Positions 36,724 to 45,462 of a stretch of 63,272 nucleotides of DNA are shown one piece after another. The position numbers were made by a program, and so were the translations under genes. Every line of letters begins with the position of its first letter. Positions within the stretch are counted from its first letter, which is position 1. Below the pieces are notes generated by a model that had not been told where the DNA came from, made no database searches, and worked only from the letters and a program-made list of their open reading frames with translations. Source of the stretch: Candidatus Gastranaerophilales bacterium (GTDB lineage Bacteria; Cyanobacteriota; Vampirovibrionia; Gastranaerophilales; Gastranaerophilaceae); the NCBI GenBank assembly GCA_016282705.1, contig JAEELO010000094.1, positions 1-63,272 of the forward strand. Direction: 5' to 3'.

Positions 36724-38538
36724 TTAAACTTCGTCTATTTTTATTTTGGATAATTTAATTATTTCATTAAAATCTTCATATTTTACTGCTAAATCGTGGA
36801 AAGTGCCGATATCGACCACTTCACCGTTTTTAACATAAACAATTCTGTCGCAATTTAATAAAGTACTTAGTCTGTGAGCAATTGCAATTATAGTTTTTTC
36901 ACCTTTTAGGTTGTATAAAATATCTGTTAATTTACTTTCAATTTTTACATCTAAATTAGCTGTGGCTTCATCAAGAATAATAATTTCAGGATCTCTGTAT
37001 AAGGCTCTTGCAATGCCTATTCTTTGCATTTGTCCTCCGGATAAACCTGTTCCGTCCTGTTTTAATTCTATTTCAAGACCATTTTCAGTTTGTTTTAATT
37101 GGTCGTATAGTTGAGCTGTTTTCAGAACATTATCGACTTTTTCTTTATCAATATCTTTTCTTTCTATACCCCAAGCAACGTTGGTGTATATATCCCCTTC
37201 TACAGTTACCGTTTTTTGAGGAACATAACCGATAATATTTCTGAATTTATCCGCATTATCAGAATTTATAAGTTGTCCGTCTACAGAAATTTCTCCTTTA
37301 TATTCTAAAAGTCCGAGTATACAATCGACGAGAGTACTTTTACCTGCACCGGATAGTCCAACAATGCCAATAAATTCACCTTTATTTATTTCCAAATTAA
37401 TATTTTTCAGTACATATTCTTTTTTATCGTATGAATAAAACATTTCTTTTATGGTTAAATTCTTTTCAAATTTAATTTTATCTTTAGTATTATCTGTTTT
37501 CGGATAGTTATAAACCTTATAGGAATCATATATTTTAAATAAATCATCAACTTTTGGTGAAGTCATATTTATATAATTCATATAAACTTGATTCTTATAT
37601 ATCTGGGGAACTACACGATATATAGCAATTGCTATAATACCGAAAGAGATGATAATATTATCCGGACTTTCACCGTATTTTACAAGAATTCCCAAACATA
37701 ATATAGTCATAGTAAAAATAAAGATAATTTCTATTATATGCTGAGGAATGCTTGGAATAAGGTCGATTTTTTCATCAAAAGGAATAACTTGTTCCGAAAT
37801 ATTATCAAATTTATTATAAAAATATTTTTGGCATCCGTTTATTTTAATATCTTTAACCTGTGTAAGGTTATTCATTACAGTATTATACGGACCTTCTGTT
37901 AAAATTTTTTTCTTTATGGCAAGTTTTTCAGACCATTTTCTAAAGAATCCTGCTTGAATTGTACCTGTAACTGCAAAAAAGATAATTGCAAGAAGCGTAA
38001 AGCTTGGCAGCATAAACATTAATATTGCAAATATAATAATGATTACAAAAGTGTTAGAAATAAATGAAATAACTTTAGAAACAAAATATTTCATTACTTC
38101 ATCTATATTTGCAATTATTTTTTTCATTAAATTATTATCACCACGCTGTAAATCAACTTCATATGGTGCATACAAGAAATATTCAAGTATTTTTTCTTTA
38201 ATTTCAAGTCCCCATTGGCTTATCATTTTACTTTGCCAGTATTGGATTAAAATACAATATAAATTCTTTATTATAATGGCACTTGCTATTAATCCGCCTA
38301 TAATAAGAATCATATTTTTCATTCCGTAGATGTGGAAGTTATCCTGAATAAACATAGCAATCGGGTTATGAACAACTCTTGAGGGATTTACCATTATCAT
38401 TAAGAAAGGGAAAACAAGAATAATACTTAAAAATTCAAGTAAACTGGTCATAAATGCCATAAAAAACATATAATACAATTTTGCTTGATATCCCTGACCA
38501 AAATATTTTAAGAATTTAGCAAATTTGGCTAAAAACAT
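36724..38538 (-). CDS. ABC exporter, MsbA/PglK-like half-transporter
   Basis: A fused membrane and ATPase protein of 604 aa, working as a homodimer. Six helices occupy about residues 15-340. The nucleotide-binding domain has Walker A GIVGLSGAGKSTLVD, signature LSGGQMQRIGIARAL, Walker B EIIILDEATANLD and the H-loop AHRLST. The family includes lipid-linked oligosaccharide flippases and lipid A exporters. Its place beside the GT-C pair suggests a glycolipid substrate, which is inference. It converges on the GT-C genes. Confidence 0.9.
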   Translation of the reverse strand: MFLAKFAKFLKYFGQGYQAKLYYMFFMAFMTSLLEFLSIILVFPFLMIMVNPSRVVHNPIAMFIQDNFHIYGMKNMILIIGGLIASAIIIKNLYCILIQYWQSKMISQWGLEIKEKILEYFLYAPYEVDLQRGDNNLMKKIIANIDEVMKYFVSKVISFISNTFVIIIIFAILMFMLPSFTLLAIIFFAVTGTIQAGFFRKWSEKLAIKKKILTEGPYNTVMNNLTQVKDIKINGCQKYFYNKFDNISEQVIPFDEKIDLIPSIPQHIIEIIFIFTMTILCLGILVKYGESPDNIIISFGIIAIAIYRVVPQIYKNQVYMNYINMTSPKVDDLFKIYDSYKVYNYPKTDNTKDKIKFEKNLTIKEMFYSYDKKEYVLKNINLEINKGEFIGIVGLSGAGKSTLVDCILGLLEYKGEISVDGQLINSDNADKFRNIIGYVPQKTVTVEGDIYTNVAWGIERKDIDKEKVDNVLKTAQLYDQLKQTENGLEIELKQDGTGLSGGQMQRIGIARALYRDPEIIILDEATANLDVKIESKLTDILYNLKGEKTIIAIAHRLSTLLNCDRIVYVKNGEVVDIGTFHDLAVKYEDFNEIIKLSKIKIDEV

Positions 38539-38580
38539 AAAAAATCCCTTTTTTCTCTCTACAGAAAAATTATAGCATGA

Positions 38581-39309
38581 TTATAAATTTGTAATATATT
38601 TTCTTACATAAACATTTTCATCATCTTTTAATGTATCAATTACATAGTTAAAGACGGAATTGCCTTTTGAAAATTCAAATGCTGCTTTAGCTGTCTTTTC
38701 TCTGATTGTATAATCATTTGAAAGAGCTGTTTGATTTAATATTTTAAGAAGTTCATCTCCTGCTTGAATTTTATTTGAGAGACTTATCAATGCTTCTATA
38801 TTCCAATATAAATTAAAGTTTTTTTTGTTTGCAATATAAGAGCGATTTTGTTTTATATCTTTTATATCTCCCAGAGTTTTATTTATTTCATCAATAATTT
38901 TCTTATATACATATTCATAATCATCAATATATTTTATTATTTCTACGGCATTTCTGGATACGGAAGGATTAATATCAACTACAGCTTTAACAAACGAATT
39001 CATAATTTCTTGTGATTGAAAAAATTTCCTGAATTGTTCTTTTTGTATTAATTCCAGTATTTTATAAGATGCGGTTTCTCTTACCGGTCCGGAATGACCG
39101 GTTAAATTAAAAACGATTATATCTGCTTCTTTTTGAGAATTAACTTCATTCAGTTCAATAAGACAAAGTTGCTTTTTTAAATCATTATCAGTATATAAAG
39201 TATTAATAATATCTTCATGACGTAAATTTTCTTCGCAGTATTGAACCGCTTCCGATAGCATTTGCATATTTTTCTCAAAATTTATTTCTGAATAATTTTC
39301 CATAGACAA
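38581..39309 (-). CDS. Hypothetical helical-repeat (HEAT-like) protein
   Basis: The 242 aa have no signal peptide or membrane helix. Short helices repeat in the HEAT/armadillo style: SGPVRETASYKILELIQ, NPSVSRNAVEIIKYID, SNDYTIREKTAKAAFEF and DENVYVRKYITNL. I recognise no specific family. Such repeats usually hold protein partners. A divergent pair of micro-ORFs starts 27 bases away on the other strand. Confidence 0.72.
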   Translation of the reverse strand: MSMENYSEINFEKNMQMLSEAVQYCEENLRHEDIINTLYTDNDLKKQLCLIELNEVNSQKEADIIVFNLTGHSGPVRETASYKILELIQKEQFRKFFQSQEIMNSFVKAVVDINPSVSRNAVEIIKYIDDYEYVYKKIIDEINKTLGDIKDIKQNRSYIANKKNFNLYWNIEALISLSNKIQAGDELLKILNQTALSNDYTIREKTAKAAFEFSKGNSVFNYVIDTLKDDENVYVRKYITNL

Positions 39310-39335
39310 AAATATAGCATAATTGGAGAATAAAA

Positions 39336-39410
39336 ATGAACTTATTTGAATATAAAATAGTTATACAAAATATAACGGTAAAATTAATGAGAGGTAATGG
39401 AATAAAATGA
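39336..39410 (+). CDS. Micro-ORF of 24 aa, coupled to the next one
   Basis: The ATG follows TTGGAG with a good gap. The product begins MNLFEYKIVIQNITVKLMRG and is basic with a hydrophobic middle. Its stop codon overlaps the start codon of the next frame (ATGA at 39407-39410), the usual sign of coupled translation. It is too short to judge by composition alone. It could be a leader peptide or a real small protein. Confidence 0.4.
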   Translation: MNLFEYKIVIQNITVKLMRGNGIK

Positions 39411-39574
39411 GTGAAATCGTAAGCTTCTTAAAAGGAATATTAATGATGGATTCAACAGAAAATAGCCCTGTCGGATTATGCAGTTTTGAACATGGTGAAA
39501 AAGCCAAAAAGAAAAAAGCAGTAAAAAAAGTTCAACGTAAAAGAGAATTACGTCTTTCCGAATTAATGGAATAA
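39407..39574 (+). CDS. Small basic protein of 55 aa
   Basis: Begins MSEIVSFLKGILMMDSTE, then a short PVGLCSFEHGEKA, and ends in a lysine-rich helix (KKKKAVKKVQRKRELRLSEL). It has 55 codons with no membrane segment. The frame starts within the stop of the 24-codon ORF, with AGAGG 9-12 bases upstream. The composition (balanced helix breakers, coherent charge pattern) is protein-like. No family is recognised. The stop lies 3 bases from the end of the convergent membrane-protein gene. Confidence 0.55.
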   Translation: MSEIVSFLKGILMMDSTENSPVGLCSFEHGEKAKKKKAVKKVQRKRELRLSELME

Positions 39575-39577
39575 CTT

Positions 39578-40246
39578 TTATTCGCTTTTATCTTGGTATT
39601 TAAACGCATAAATATAAACTATGCTTAAAATAGCAAGATATGATAATAATTCTGCCATTTCTTCAAGAACAAAACATTGTGTGTATTTCTCAGAGATAAG
39701 TCCTGTTGTAAGATCTTGAATCATAACAAGATTATGTCCGTACTTTTCTGCACAATAAGCTGTTATAATCCCTATAAAAAGTAATAAAAAGTTTATAATC
39801 GGCAGTTTTAGCTTTGTCATAACATGCCAAAATTCTCTATGCAGCTTATTTACTATAAAATACACGGCAGAACCTATAATATAAACCGCAATTATCGGAT
39901 GAACAAGATAGCCGTATTTAATATCTTTCCAACTGTAAAACATATTTTCTTTATTCGGAATGGGGAAAAATATTCTTCCGTAGTTAATTTCTCTTAGAGT
40001 CATTAATAATATTATTAATGCAATAAAAATTAATAATTTTTTGTTACTCTTTGCTTTTATTGAGAATATAAATGCTGTTAATAAAATAATTAATTGAATA
40101 TTTTCAATAATTCCGTTTTCAAAACCCCAGCTTTCCGGTAAATATAAAGCACAAGGTGTAATTGCTAACAGACAAATAATTGCCGGTATTGTAATTGTAT
40201 ATAAATTACAATCAAAATGATTTTTAATAAATTCTTTAATGTTCAT
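39578..40246 (-). CDS. Hypothetical multispanning membrane protein
   Basis: The 222 aa have about six predicted helices, the first after FDCNLYTITIPAIICLLAI. Loop motifs include LPESWGFENGIIENIQL, RILPIPNKENMFYSWKD-like residues near 95-110 and HREFWHVMTKLKLP. The last part contains FVLEEMAELLSYLAILS. I recognise no family. It is preceded by a good terminator that separates it from the rhodanese gene, so it probably has its own promoter in the short gap 40247-40302. Confidence 0.72.
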   Translation of the reverse strand: MNIKEFIKNHFDCNLYTITIPAIICLLAITPCALYLPESWGFENGIIENIQLIILLTAFIFSIKAKSNKKLLIFIALIILLMTLREINYGRIFFPIPNKENMFYSWKDIKYGYLVHPIIAVYIIGSAVYFIVNKLHREFWHVMTKLKLPIINFLLLFIGIITAYCAEKYGHNLVMIQDLTTGLISEKYTQCFVLEEMAELLSYLAILSIVYIYAFKYQDKSE

Positions 40247-40302
40247 ATATTCTTAAGTCCGCGACTAAAAAAATTAAACATTAAAATAAAAAATTTTTCA
40301 AT

Positions 40303-40330
40303 AAAAAAGAAGCTTTATAGCTTCTTTTTT
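40303..40330 (-). terminator. Terminator after the rhodanese gene
   Basis: AAAAAAGAAGCT and AGCTTCTTTTTT form a 12-bp stem with a 4-base loop, overlapping the rhodanese stop codon. Confidence 0.82.
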
Positions 40331-40757
40331 AGTCTTCGGATTTATCATCAGAAATATTATAATCATCCGAACTGCTTTTTATAATATTCAAATTTGATTT
40401 TTTCCACATTTTAAATCCGCCCCTTAAAACAACTACAGGATAATGTTTTTCTATCAGTTTTAATGATGTATTATATGCTCTCGGGCAAGTATCATTATAA
40501 GTATATATAATCGTAACTTTGTTTTTATCCAATATTTCAATATTTTTATCAATATCTTTATACTGAAGATGTACTGCATATGGAATATGACCGTTTAAAT
40601 AGTCATTATATTCTCTTACATCAGCAATATTAATACAATTGCTTTTCTCTTCAATAATATCACTAAGAGTATAAGGACCTATTGTATAAGAAACAATATT
40701 TTCAAAAAATTTTTTTGCTCTTGAAAAATCATTTGTAATTTTTTCGTGTGTAAACAT
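40329..40757 (-). CDS. Rhodanese-like domain protein
   Basis: A single rhodanese domain of about 110 aa within 142 aa. Markers are NIADVREYNDYLNGHIPYAVHL near residues 44-65 and GGFKMWKKSNLNI near 112-125. The active loop shows TCPRAYNTS with Cys at the position expected for sulfur transfer. The short acidic, Ser/Asp-rich tail is probably flexible. Sulfur transfer or signalling is possible; the exact partner cannot be read. AAAGGA precedes the ATG. Confidence 0.82.
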   Translation of the reverse strand: MFTHEKITNDFSRAKKFFENIVSYTIGPYTLSDIIEEKSNCINIADVREYNDYLNGHIPYAVHLQYKDIDKNIEILDKNKVTIIYTYNDTCPRAYNTSLKLIEKHYPVVVLRGGFKMWKKSNLNIIKSSSDDYNISDDKSED

Positions 40758-40869
40758 AAAATTTCCTTTCTTTTTTCTTTAGTTTTGAATAAAAAAATAA
40801 GCAGGAAATCGTTATATTGATTAATAAACAGGAATATTATTTTCGATTGTAAAAAAGTATGTTTTTTCG

Positions 40870-40898
40870 TTGACATTATTTTTCGTTAAAGAGATAAT
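40870..40898 (+). promoter_or_regulatory. Consensus promoter of the pyrimidine operon
   Basis: Perfect TTGACA (40870-40875), a 17-base spacer and GATAAT (40893-40898) predict transcription from about 40905. That gives a leader of about 115 bases before pyrK. The leader contains an 11-codon ORF and a hairpin, described separately. Confidence 0.8.
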
Positions 40899-40920
40899 GA
40901 AATGAAATAAGGAAAAGGAT

Positions 40921-40956
40921 ATGAATTGTCATTCAATTAAAATTGAATATATATAA
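40921..40956 (+). CDS. Putative pyr operon leader peptide (11 aa)
   Basis: AAGGAAAAGGAT immediately precedes an ATG opening a frame of 11 sense codons (MNCHSIKIEYI) that stops at 40954-40956. The stop codon abuts the 5' arm of the hairpin at 40956-40992, so a ribosome reaching the stop would mask that arm. This is the geometry of translation-coupled attenuation as in pyrBI. No known peptide family; function inferred from layout. Confidence 0.5.
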   Translation: MNCHSIKIEYI

Positions 40957-40992
40957 AAGAAAAGGAAAAACTGTTTGTTTTTCCTTTTCTTT
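40956..40992 (+). terminator. Terminator-like hairpin in the pyr leader (attenuator candidate)
   Basis: AAAGAAAAGGAAAAAC pairs perfectly with GTTTTTCCTTTTCTTT around a 5-base loop: a 16-bp stem whose 3' arm is almost all pyrimidine. It sits between the predicted promoter and pyrK, where an ordinary end-of-gene terminator would make no sense. A smaller competing hairpin (TTCAATT/AATTGAA, 40932-40947) lies inside the leader ORF. The tail after the stem is TATAAAG, so the U-run is short. Confidence 0.65.
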
Positions 40993-41020
40993 ATAAAGAC
41001 ATAATTATCTAAAAAGGGAT

Positions 41021-41785
41021 ATGATGATAACCGACGAACATAAAAAAATATATAAATCAAAAGTTGAAGCAATAAAAAAGGTTTCGGCATCTTCTTATTT
41101 TATCGAAATTGATTGCGGTTTCCCTGTTGAAGTTAAAGCCGGACAATTTATATCAATATATTGTGACGGTCTGACATTAAGACGACCATTTAGTGTTTAT
41201 TCAAACAATAACGGCAAAATAGGTGTTTTATTTAAAGAAAGAGGACAGGGAACAAAATATATTAAATCGTTAAAAGAAAATGATTTTATAGATATTATGG
41301 GACCTGTCGGCAACGGATTTAATATTAAAAATAAAAAAGCATTATTAATAGGAGCAGGTATTGGTGTTGCTCCTATTTCTTTCTTAAAAACAAAACTGGA
41401 TGAACAAAAAATTGAAAATACTTTTATAGCAGGGTTTTTAAATAAACAGGAAATACCGAACGGAATAAATGCAGACATATTTTGTACCGATGACGGTTCA
41501 TACGGTAAAGAAGGCAATGTATTAACAGGGACAGAGAAAATTATAGAACAATATAAGCCGGATATAATCTATGCATGCGGGCCGTTGATTGTATTAAAAC
41601 AAGTTGCGCAAATTGGTGAAAAATATAATATTGAAACTCAAATTGCTATGGAAAAAGTTATGGCATGCGGTATAGGTGTATGCAGAGGCTGTGTTATAGA
41701 TATTAAAAAAGACGGAAAGATTGTAAATGCAACTGTATGTAAAGATGGGCCTGTTTTTTTAGGAAGTGAGGTTGTATGGCAGTAA
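41021..41785 (+). CDS. pyrK: Dihydroorotate dehydrogenase B, electron transfer subunit
   Basis: Passes electrons from the PyrD active site to NAD+. The 254 aa have an FAD domain with LRRPFSVYSN, an NAD-binding half with LIGAGIGVAPISFL, and a C-terminal [2Fe-2S] site with CGIGVCRGC and a fourth Cys in NATVCKDGPVF. AAGGGAT lies just before tandem ATGs. It overlaps pyrD by 10 bases. It is first in the operon and follows the attenuator-like leader. Confidence 0.95.
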   Translation: MMITDEHKKIYKSKVEAIKKVSASSYFIEIDCGFPVEVKAGQFISIYCDGLTLRRPFSVYSNNNGKIGVLFKERGQGTKYIKSLKENDFIDIMGPVGNGFNIKNKKALLIGAGIGVAPISFLKTKLDEQKIENTFIAGFLNKQEIPNGINADIFCTDDGSYGKEGNVLTGTEKIIEQYKPDIIYACGPLIVLKQVAQIGEKYNIETQIAMEKVMACGIGVCRGCVIDIKKDGKIVNATVCKDGPVFLGSEVVWQ

Positions 41786-42702
41786 TCGCTGAGAACCTTA
41801 AAGTTAATTTAAACGGTTTTGTTATGCAAAATCCTATTATGACAGCATCAGGAACATACGGATATGCGGATGAATACAATGCATTTATTGATGTTTCAAA
41901 ACTCGGTGCTATTGTTACGAAAGCAATTTCAATGAGTCCAAGAGAAGGAAATAAACATATACGCATAACTGAAACAAAAGCAGGCATGATTAACTCCATC
42001 GGGTTGGAAAATGTCGGTATAGATGTATTTTTACGGGATAAACTTCCGATTTTGAAAAAAAATAACATTAATTTTGTTATGAATATAGCGGGAACAACCG
42101 TTGATGAATATGTCAGCCTTGCAAAAATTTGTGATGACAACAAAATTAAGGCTATAGAATTAAATGTATCTTGTCCTAACGTAAAAGCAGGTTGCTTGGA
42201 ATTCGGAACGGATGAAAATTCGCTTTTTGAACTTGTTAATGCGGTAAGGAAAGTATATACGGGATGTCTAATAGTAAAGCTTACTCCGAATGTAACATCA
42301 ATTGAAAAGCTCGGTATTGCTGCGGAAAAAGCAGGTGCAAATGCGGTTAGTGCAATAAATACGTTAAAAGGAACTTCTATAAAACTAAATTTAATAAACG
42401 GTAAATTTAAAAAAGAAATAGTATCGGGCGGATATTCGGGAACAGGTATAAAACCTGTTGCAATAAGTGCTGTTTACAGACTTTCTAAAGTCATAAATAT
42501 ACCGATTATCGGAATTGGCGGTATAGAAACACTTGAAGATGTATTGGAATTTTTTGCTGCAGGAGCAGATGCCGTTCAAATAGGAACAGCAAATTTTACT
42601 CATCCTGAAATATCGGAAAAACTTGTTGTTGAGCTTAATGAATATATTAAAAATAACAACTTTAAAGACTTAGAAGAATTAAAAAGAGAGTTGAGGGCAT
42701 AA
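41776..42702 (+). CDS. pyrD: Dihydroorotate dehydrogenase B, catalytic subunit (class 1B)
   Basis: Oxidises dihydroorotate to orotate in the fourth step of UMP synthesis. The 308 aa are a TIM barrel with bound FMN. Landmarks are PIMTASGTYGYADEY, LGAIVTKAI, ELNVSCPNVKAG with the catalytic Cys of class 1B, VKLTPNVT and IGIGGIETLEDVLEF. Adjacent PyrK confirms the NAD-linked heterotetramer. It ends 2 bases before pyrE. Confidence 0.96.
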   Translation: MAVIAENLKVNLNGFVMQNPIMTASGTYGYADEYNAFIDVSKLGAIVTKAISMSPREGNKHIRITETKAGMINSIGLENVGIDVFLRDKLPILKKNNINFVMNIAGTTVDEYVSLAKICDDNKIKAIELNVSCPNVKAGCLEFGTDENSLFELVNAVRKVYTGCLIVKLTPNVTSIEKLGIAAEKAGANAVSAINTLKGTSIKLNLINGKFKKEIVSGGYSGTGIKPVAISAVYRLSKVINIPIIGIGGIETLEDVLEFFAAGADAVQIGTANFTHPEISEKLVVELNEYIKNNNFKDLEELKRELRA

Positions 42703-42704
42703 AA

Positions 42705-43280
42705 ATGGCAAATGAAGTGTTAAATTTATTAGAACAAGCAGAGGGAGTGTTACATGGGCATTTCTGTCTGACATCAGGTCTTCATTCTGATATATATTTT
42801 CAATGCGCTAAGTTATATCAATATCCTGATATTACCGAAAAACTCGGTAAAAAATTAGCTGAAGCATTATCGAATATTGAGTTTGATACAATAGTAGCAC
42901 CCGCAATAGGGGCTGTGATAATCGGATATGAAACTGCAAAACAGGCAAAAAAACGCAATTTGTTTGTTGAAAGAAAAGACGGTGTAATGCAGTTAAGACG
43001 AGGTTACAGTCTTAAAAAAGGAGAAAAAGTTGTAATTATAGAAGATGTAATAACAACTGCAAGAACAATAAAAGAAACAATGGAAGCCATAAAAGAGTTT
43101 GAACCCGAAGTGGTTGCTGTGGGATGTATTGTGGATAGAACAAAAGGTAAGACAGAATATAATATAAAATCATTAATGCAGATTGATCCTGTCGTATATG
43201 AACCAAATGATTGTCCTTTATGTAGAGAGGGAATACCGCTTGTAAAACCCGGCAGCAGAGAAGAAAAGGCAAAAGTATAA
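42705..43280 (+). CDS. pyrE: Orotate phosphoribosyltransferase
   Basis: Couples orotate with PRPP to give OMP. The 191 aa have LTSGLHSDIYFQCAKLYQYP, the PRPP loop VVIIEDVITTARTI, and the nucleotide-binding start of GYSLKKGEKV. A C-terminal extension NDCPLCREGIPLVKPGSR follows, of the form seen in the longer PyrE variants. The stop overlaps the pyrB start codon by 1 base (TAATG). Confidence 0.95.
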   Translation: MANEVLNLLEQAEGVLHGHFCLTSGLHSDIYFQCAKLYQYPDITEKLGKKLAEALSNIEFDTIVAPAIGAVIIGYETAKQAKKRNLFVERKDGVMQLRRGYSLKKGEKVVIIEDVITTARTIKETMEAIKEFEPEVVAVGCIVDRTKGKTEYNIKSLMQIDPVVYEPNDCPLCREGIPLVKPGSREEKAKV

Positions 43281-44194
43281 TGGAACATTTAATTGATATA
43301 GCAAGCATATCAAAAGAAGATATTGTAAATATCATAAATCTGGCAAAACAGTTCAAAACAGGCAAAAAAAATTCCGATGTTGAAACAAAAACACTTGCTT
43401 TGATGTTTTATGAAAATTCAACAAGAACCAGATGCAGTTTTGAAATTGCAGGTCAAAAACTCGGGATGAATATTATTAATTTTGATGCTAATCATTCTTC
43501 TCTTTTAAAGGGAGAAAGCCTTAAAGATACAATAGAAAATTTATATTTTTTAGGTGTAAATGCAGTAGTTATAAGACATTCATACTCAGGAATAATCAAT
43601 AATGTAATGAGATTGGTTAAATACCCGATAAAGTTTATAAATGGAGGAGACGGTACACACGCACATCCTTCACAGGCACTTTTGGATTATTACACAATGC
43701 TTGAAAAAATAGGTACAATTGATAATAAGAAGGTTGTAATAGTAGGTGATGTTGCGCATAGCAGAGTTGCAAAGTCAAATATAAGTCTTTTATCTAAATT
43801 TGGAGCGGATATTCATGTATGTGCACCTACTTATCTGCAATTTACTCATTACAATGACCAAATAAGCTATCATAATGATGTTAAAGAAGCAATAGATGGT
43901 GCAAATGTCGTTATGGTCTTGAGAGTTCAAAATGAAAGACATGAAAAAGAAGGTTATCCTGATTCTTCGGAATATAAACGATTATACGAAATAGATACCG
44001 ATTTATTGAAAAAATATGCGGCAAATGATGTTATACTTATGCATCCCGGACCTGCAAACAGAAATATTGAAGTATCTTCAGAGCTTCTTGATAATACCGT
44101 CGGAAAAACAATACTGGAACAAGCACAAAACGGAGTATTTGTCAGAATGGCAATTCTTAATACATTGCTGAAAGGAGTTAATAATGCTTCTTAA
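43280..44194 (+). CDS. pyrB: Aspartate carbamoyltransferase, catalytic subunit
   Basis: Condenses carbamoyl phosphate with aspartate, the committed step of pyrimidine synthesis. At 304 aa it is a catalytic chain. Visible are FYENSTRTRCSFEIA (carbamoyl phosphate site), the lysine loop SSLLKGESLKDTIENL, VIRHSYSG, NGGDGTHAHPSQALLDYYT and HPGPANRNIEVSSEL. No regulatory chain (pyrI) is present, so the Bacillus-type trimer is likely. It overlaps pyrC by 11 bases. Confidence 0.97.
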   Translation: MEHLIDIASISKEDIVNIINLAKQFKTGKKNSDVETKTLALMFYENSTRTRCSFEIAGQKLGMNIINFDANHSSLLKGESLKDTIENLYFLGVNAVVIRHSYSGIINNVMRLVKYPIKFINGGDGTHAHPSQALLDYYTMLEKIGTIDNKKVVIVGDVAHSRVAKSNISLLSKFGADIHVCAPTYLQFTHYNDQISYHNDVKEAIDGANVVMVLRVQNERHEKEGYPDSSEYKRLYEIDTDLLKKYAANDVILMHPGPANRNIEVSSELLDNTVGKTILEQAQNGVFVRMAILNTLLKGVNNAS

Positions 44195-45458
44195 AAACGG
44201 AATAATAGTTAATCCTGCAAATAATTTTGAAGGAAATTCTGATATAAGAATTGAAAACGGCATAATAACCGAAATAGGAAAAAATCTTTCAGCTGTTAAT
44301 AATGAAGAAATAATTGACTTAACGGGAAAAACAGTTACTCCCGGATTGGTTGATATTCATTGCCATTTAAGAGAACCGGGATTTAATGCAAAAGAAACAA
44401 TTAAAACCGGTATTGCTGCTGCTATAAACGGTGGTTATACTGCAATATGCCCGATGGCAAATACAAATCCACAGGTGGATAATGCTGCAACACTTATGTA
44501 TACGATAAGTAAAGCAAAAGAAACAGGTGATATCGGCTTTTATCCTATTTGTGCCGTTACAAAAGGGTTAAAAAGCGAAAAGATAGTTAATGTATCAGAA
44601 TTGCTTGATAATGGTGCAATCGCATTTTCAGATGACGGAAAACCCGTTGAGAATATGCATTTACTTAGAGAAGCACTTCAATATATAAATTCTCACAATT
44701 CAATAATTATATCGCATTCCGAAGATTCTTCTCTTGCTTCAGGCGGTGTAATAAATGAGGGTAAAGTCAGCACAAGAACGGGATTAAAAGGAATTCCGGA
44801 TATAACTGAGGCTTTAGCAATAGCAAGAGAATTGGAAATAGTAAGAAGCGTAAACGGAAGATATCATTTTGCACATGTTTCAACAAAACGTTCGGTTGAG
44901 CTTATAAGACAAGCAAAAAAAGAAGGATTAAAAGTTACGGCTGAAACAGCGCCTCATTATTTTAGTCTTACCGAAGATGATATGATTGATTATGATGCAA
45001 AATATAAAGTAAATCCTCCGTTAAGAACAAAAGAAGATTTGGATGCTGTTGTACAAGGACTACAAGACGGAACAATAGATGTAATTGCAACCGACCATGC
45101 TCCCCATACGGTTCATGAAAAGCAGCTGCCGATACAGGATGCGCCGATGGGAATTTCAGGATTTGAAACTGCTCTGGGGTTAACTCTTACAAATCTTGTT
45201 CATAACGGAAAACTTTCTTTAACGGAAGCAATAAGAAAATTAACAATTGCTCCTGCAACTGTGCTAAATATACCAAATCAAGGTACAATAGAAGCAGGGA
45301 AAGAAGCTAATTTAACAGTTATGGACATAAATGAAGAGTGGACTGTAGATGCTTCAAAATTCAAATCAAAATGCAGAATATCTCCTTTTGACGGATTTAA
45401 GTTAAAGGGAAAAGCTAAAATGACAATAATAAAAGGTAAAATAATAAATATAGGATAA
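44184..45458 (+). CDS. pyrC: Dihydroorotase, class I
   Basis: Cyclises carbamoyl aspartate to dihydroorotate. The 424 aa show the zinc site DIHCHLREPGFNAKETI near residues 58-74, further metal and catalytic regions IISHSEDSSLASGG and HFAHVSTKRSVELI, and the C-terminal Asp in VIATDHAPHTVHEKQ. Length and motifs are those of the long class I enzymes that associate with PyrB. It starts within the pyrB tail. Confidence 0.97.
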   Translation: MLLKNGIIVNPANNFEGNSDIRIENGIITEIGKNLSAVNNEEIIDLTGKTVTPGLVDIHCHLREPGFNAKETIKTGIAAAINGGYTAICPMANTNPQVDNAATLMYTISKAKETGDIGFYPICAVTKGLKSEKIVNVSELLDNGAIAFSDDGKPVENMHLLREALQYINSHNSIIISHSEDSSLASGGVINEGKVSTRTGLKGIPDITEALAIARELEIVRSVNGRYHFAHVSTKRSVELIRQAKKEGLKVTAETAPHYFSLTEDDMIDYDAKYKVNPPLRTKEDLDAVVQGLQDGTIDVIATDHAPHTVHEKQLPIQDAPMGISGFETALGLTLTNLVHNGKLSLTEAIRKLTIAPATVLNIPNQGTIEAGKEANLTVMDINEEWTVDASKFKSKCRISPFDGFKLKGKAKMTIIKGKIINIG

Positions 45459-45462
45459 AAAT

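Noticed and set aside
36660-36796. 24-codon plus-strand frame (MYEMKVSAKRR...) overlapping the exporter gene end
   Set aside because: No ribosome site, and half lies over the antisense of a good gene.
40905-41020. PyrR-binding site in the pyr leader
   Set aside because: No recognisable PyrR consensus or anti-antiterminator set was seen, and no pyrR gene is in the operon, so control by leader translation is preferred.
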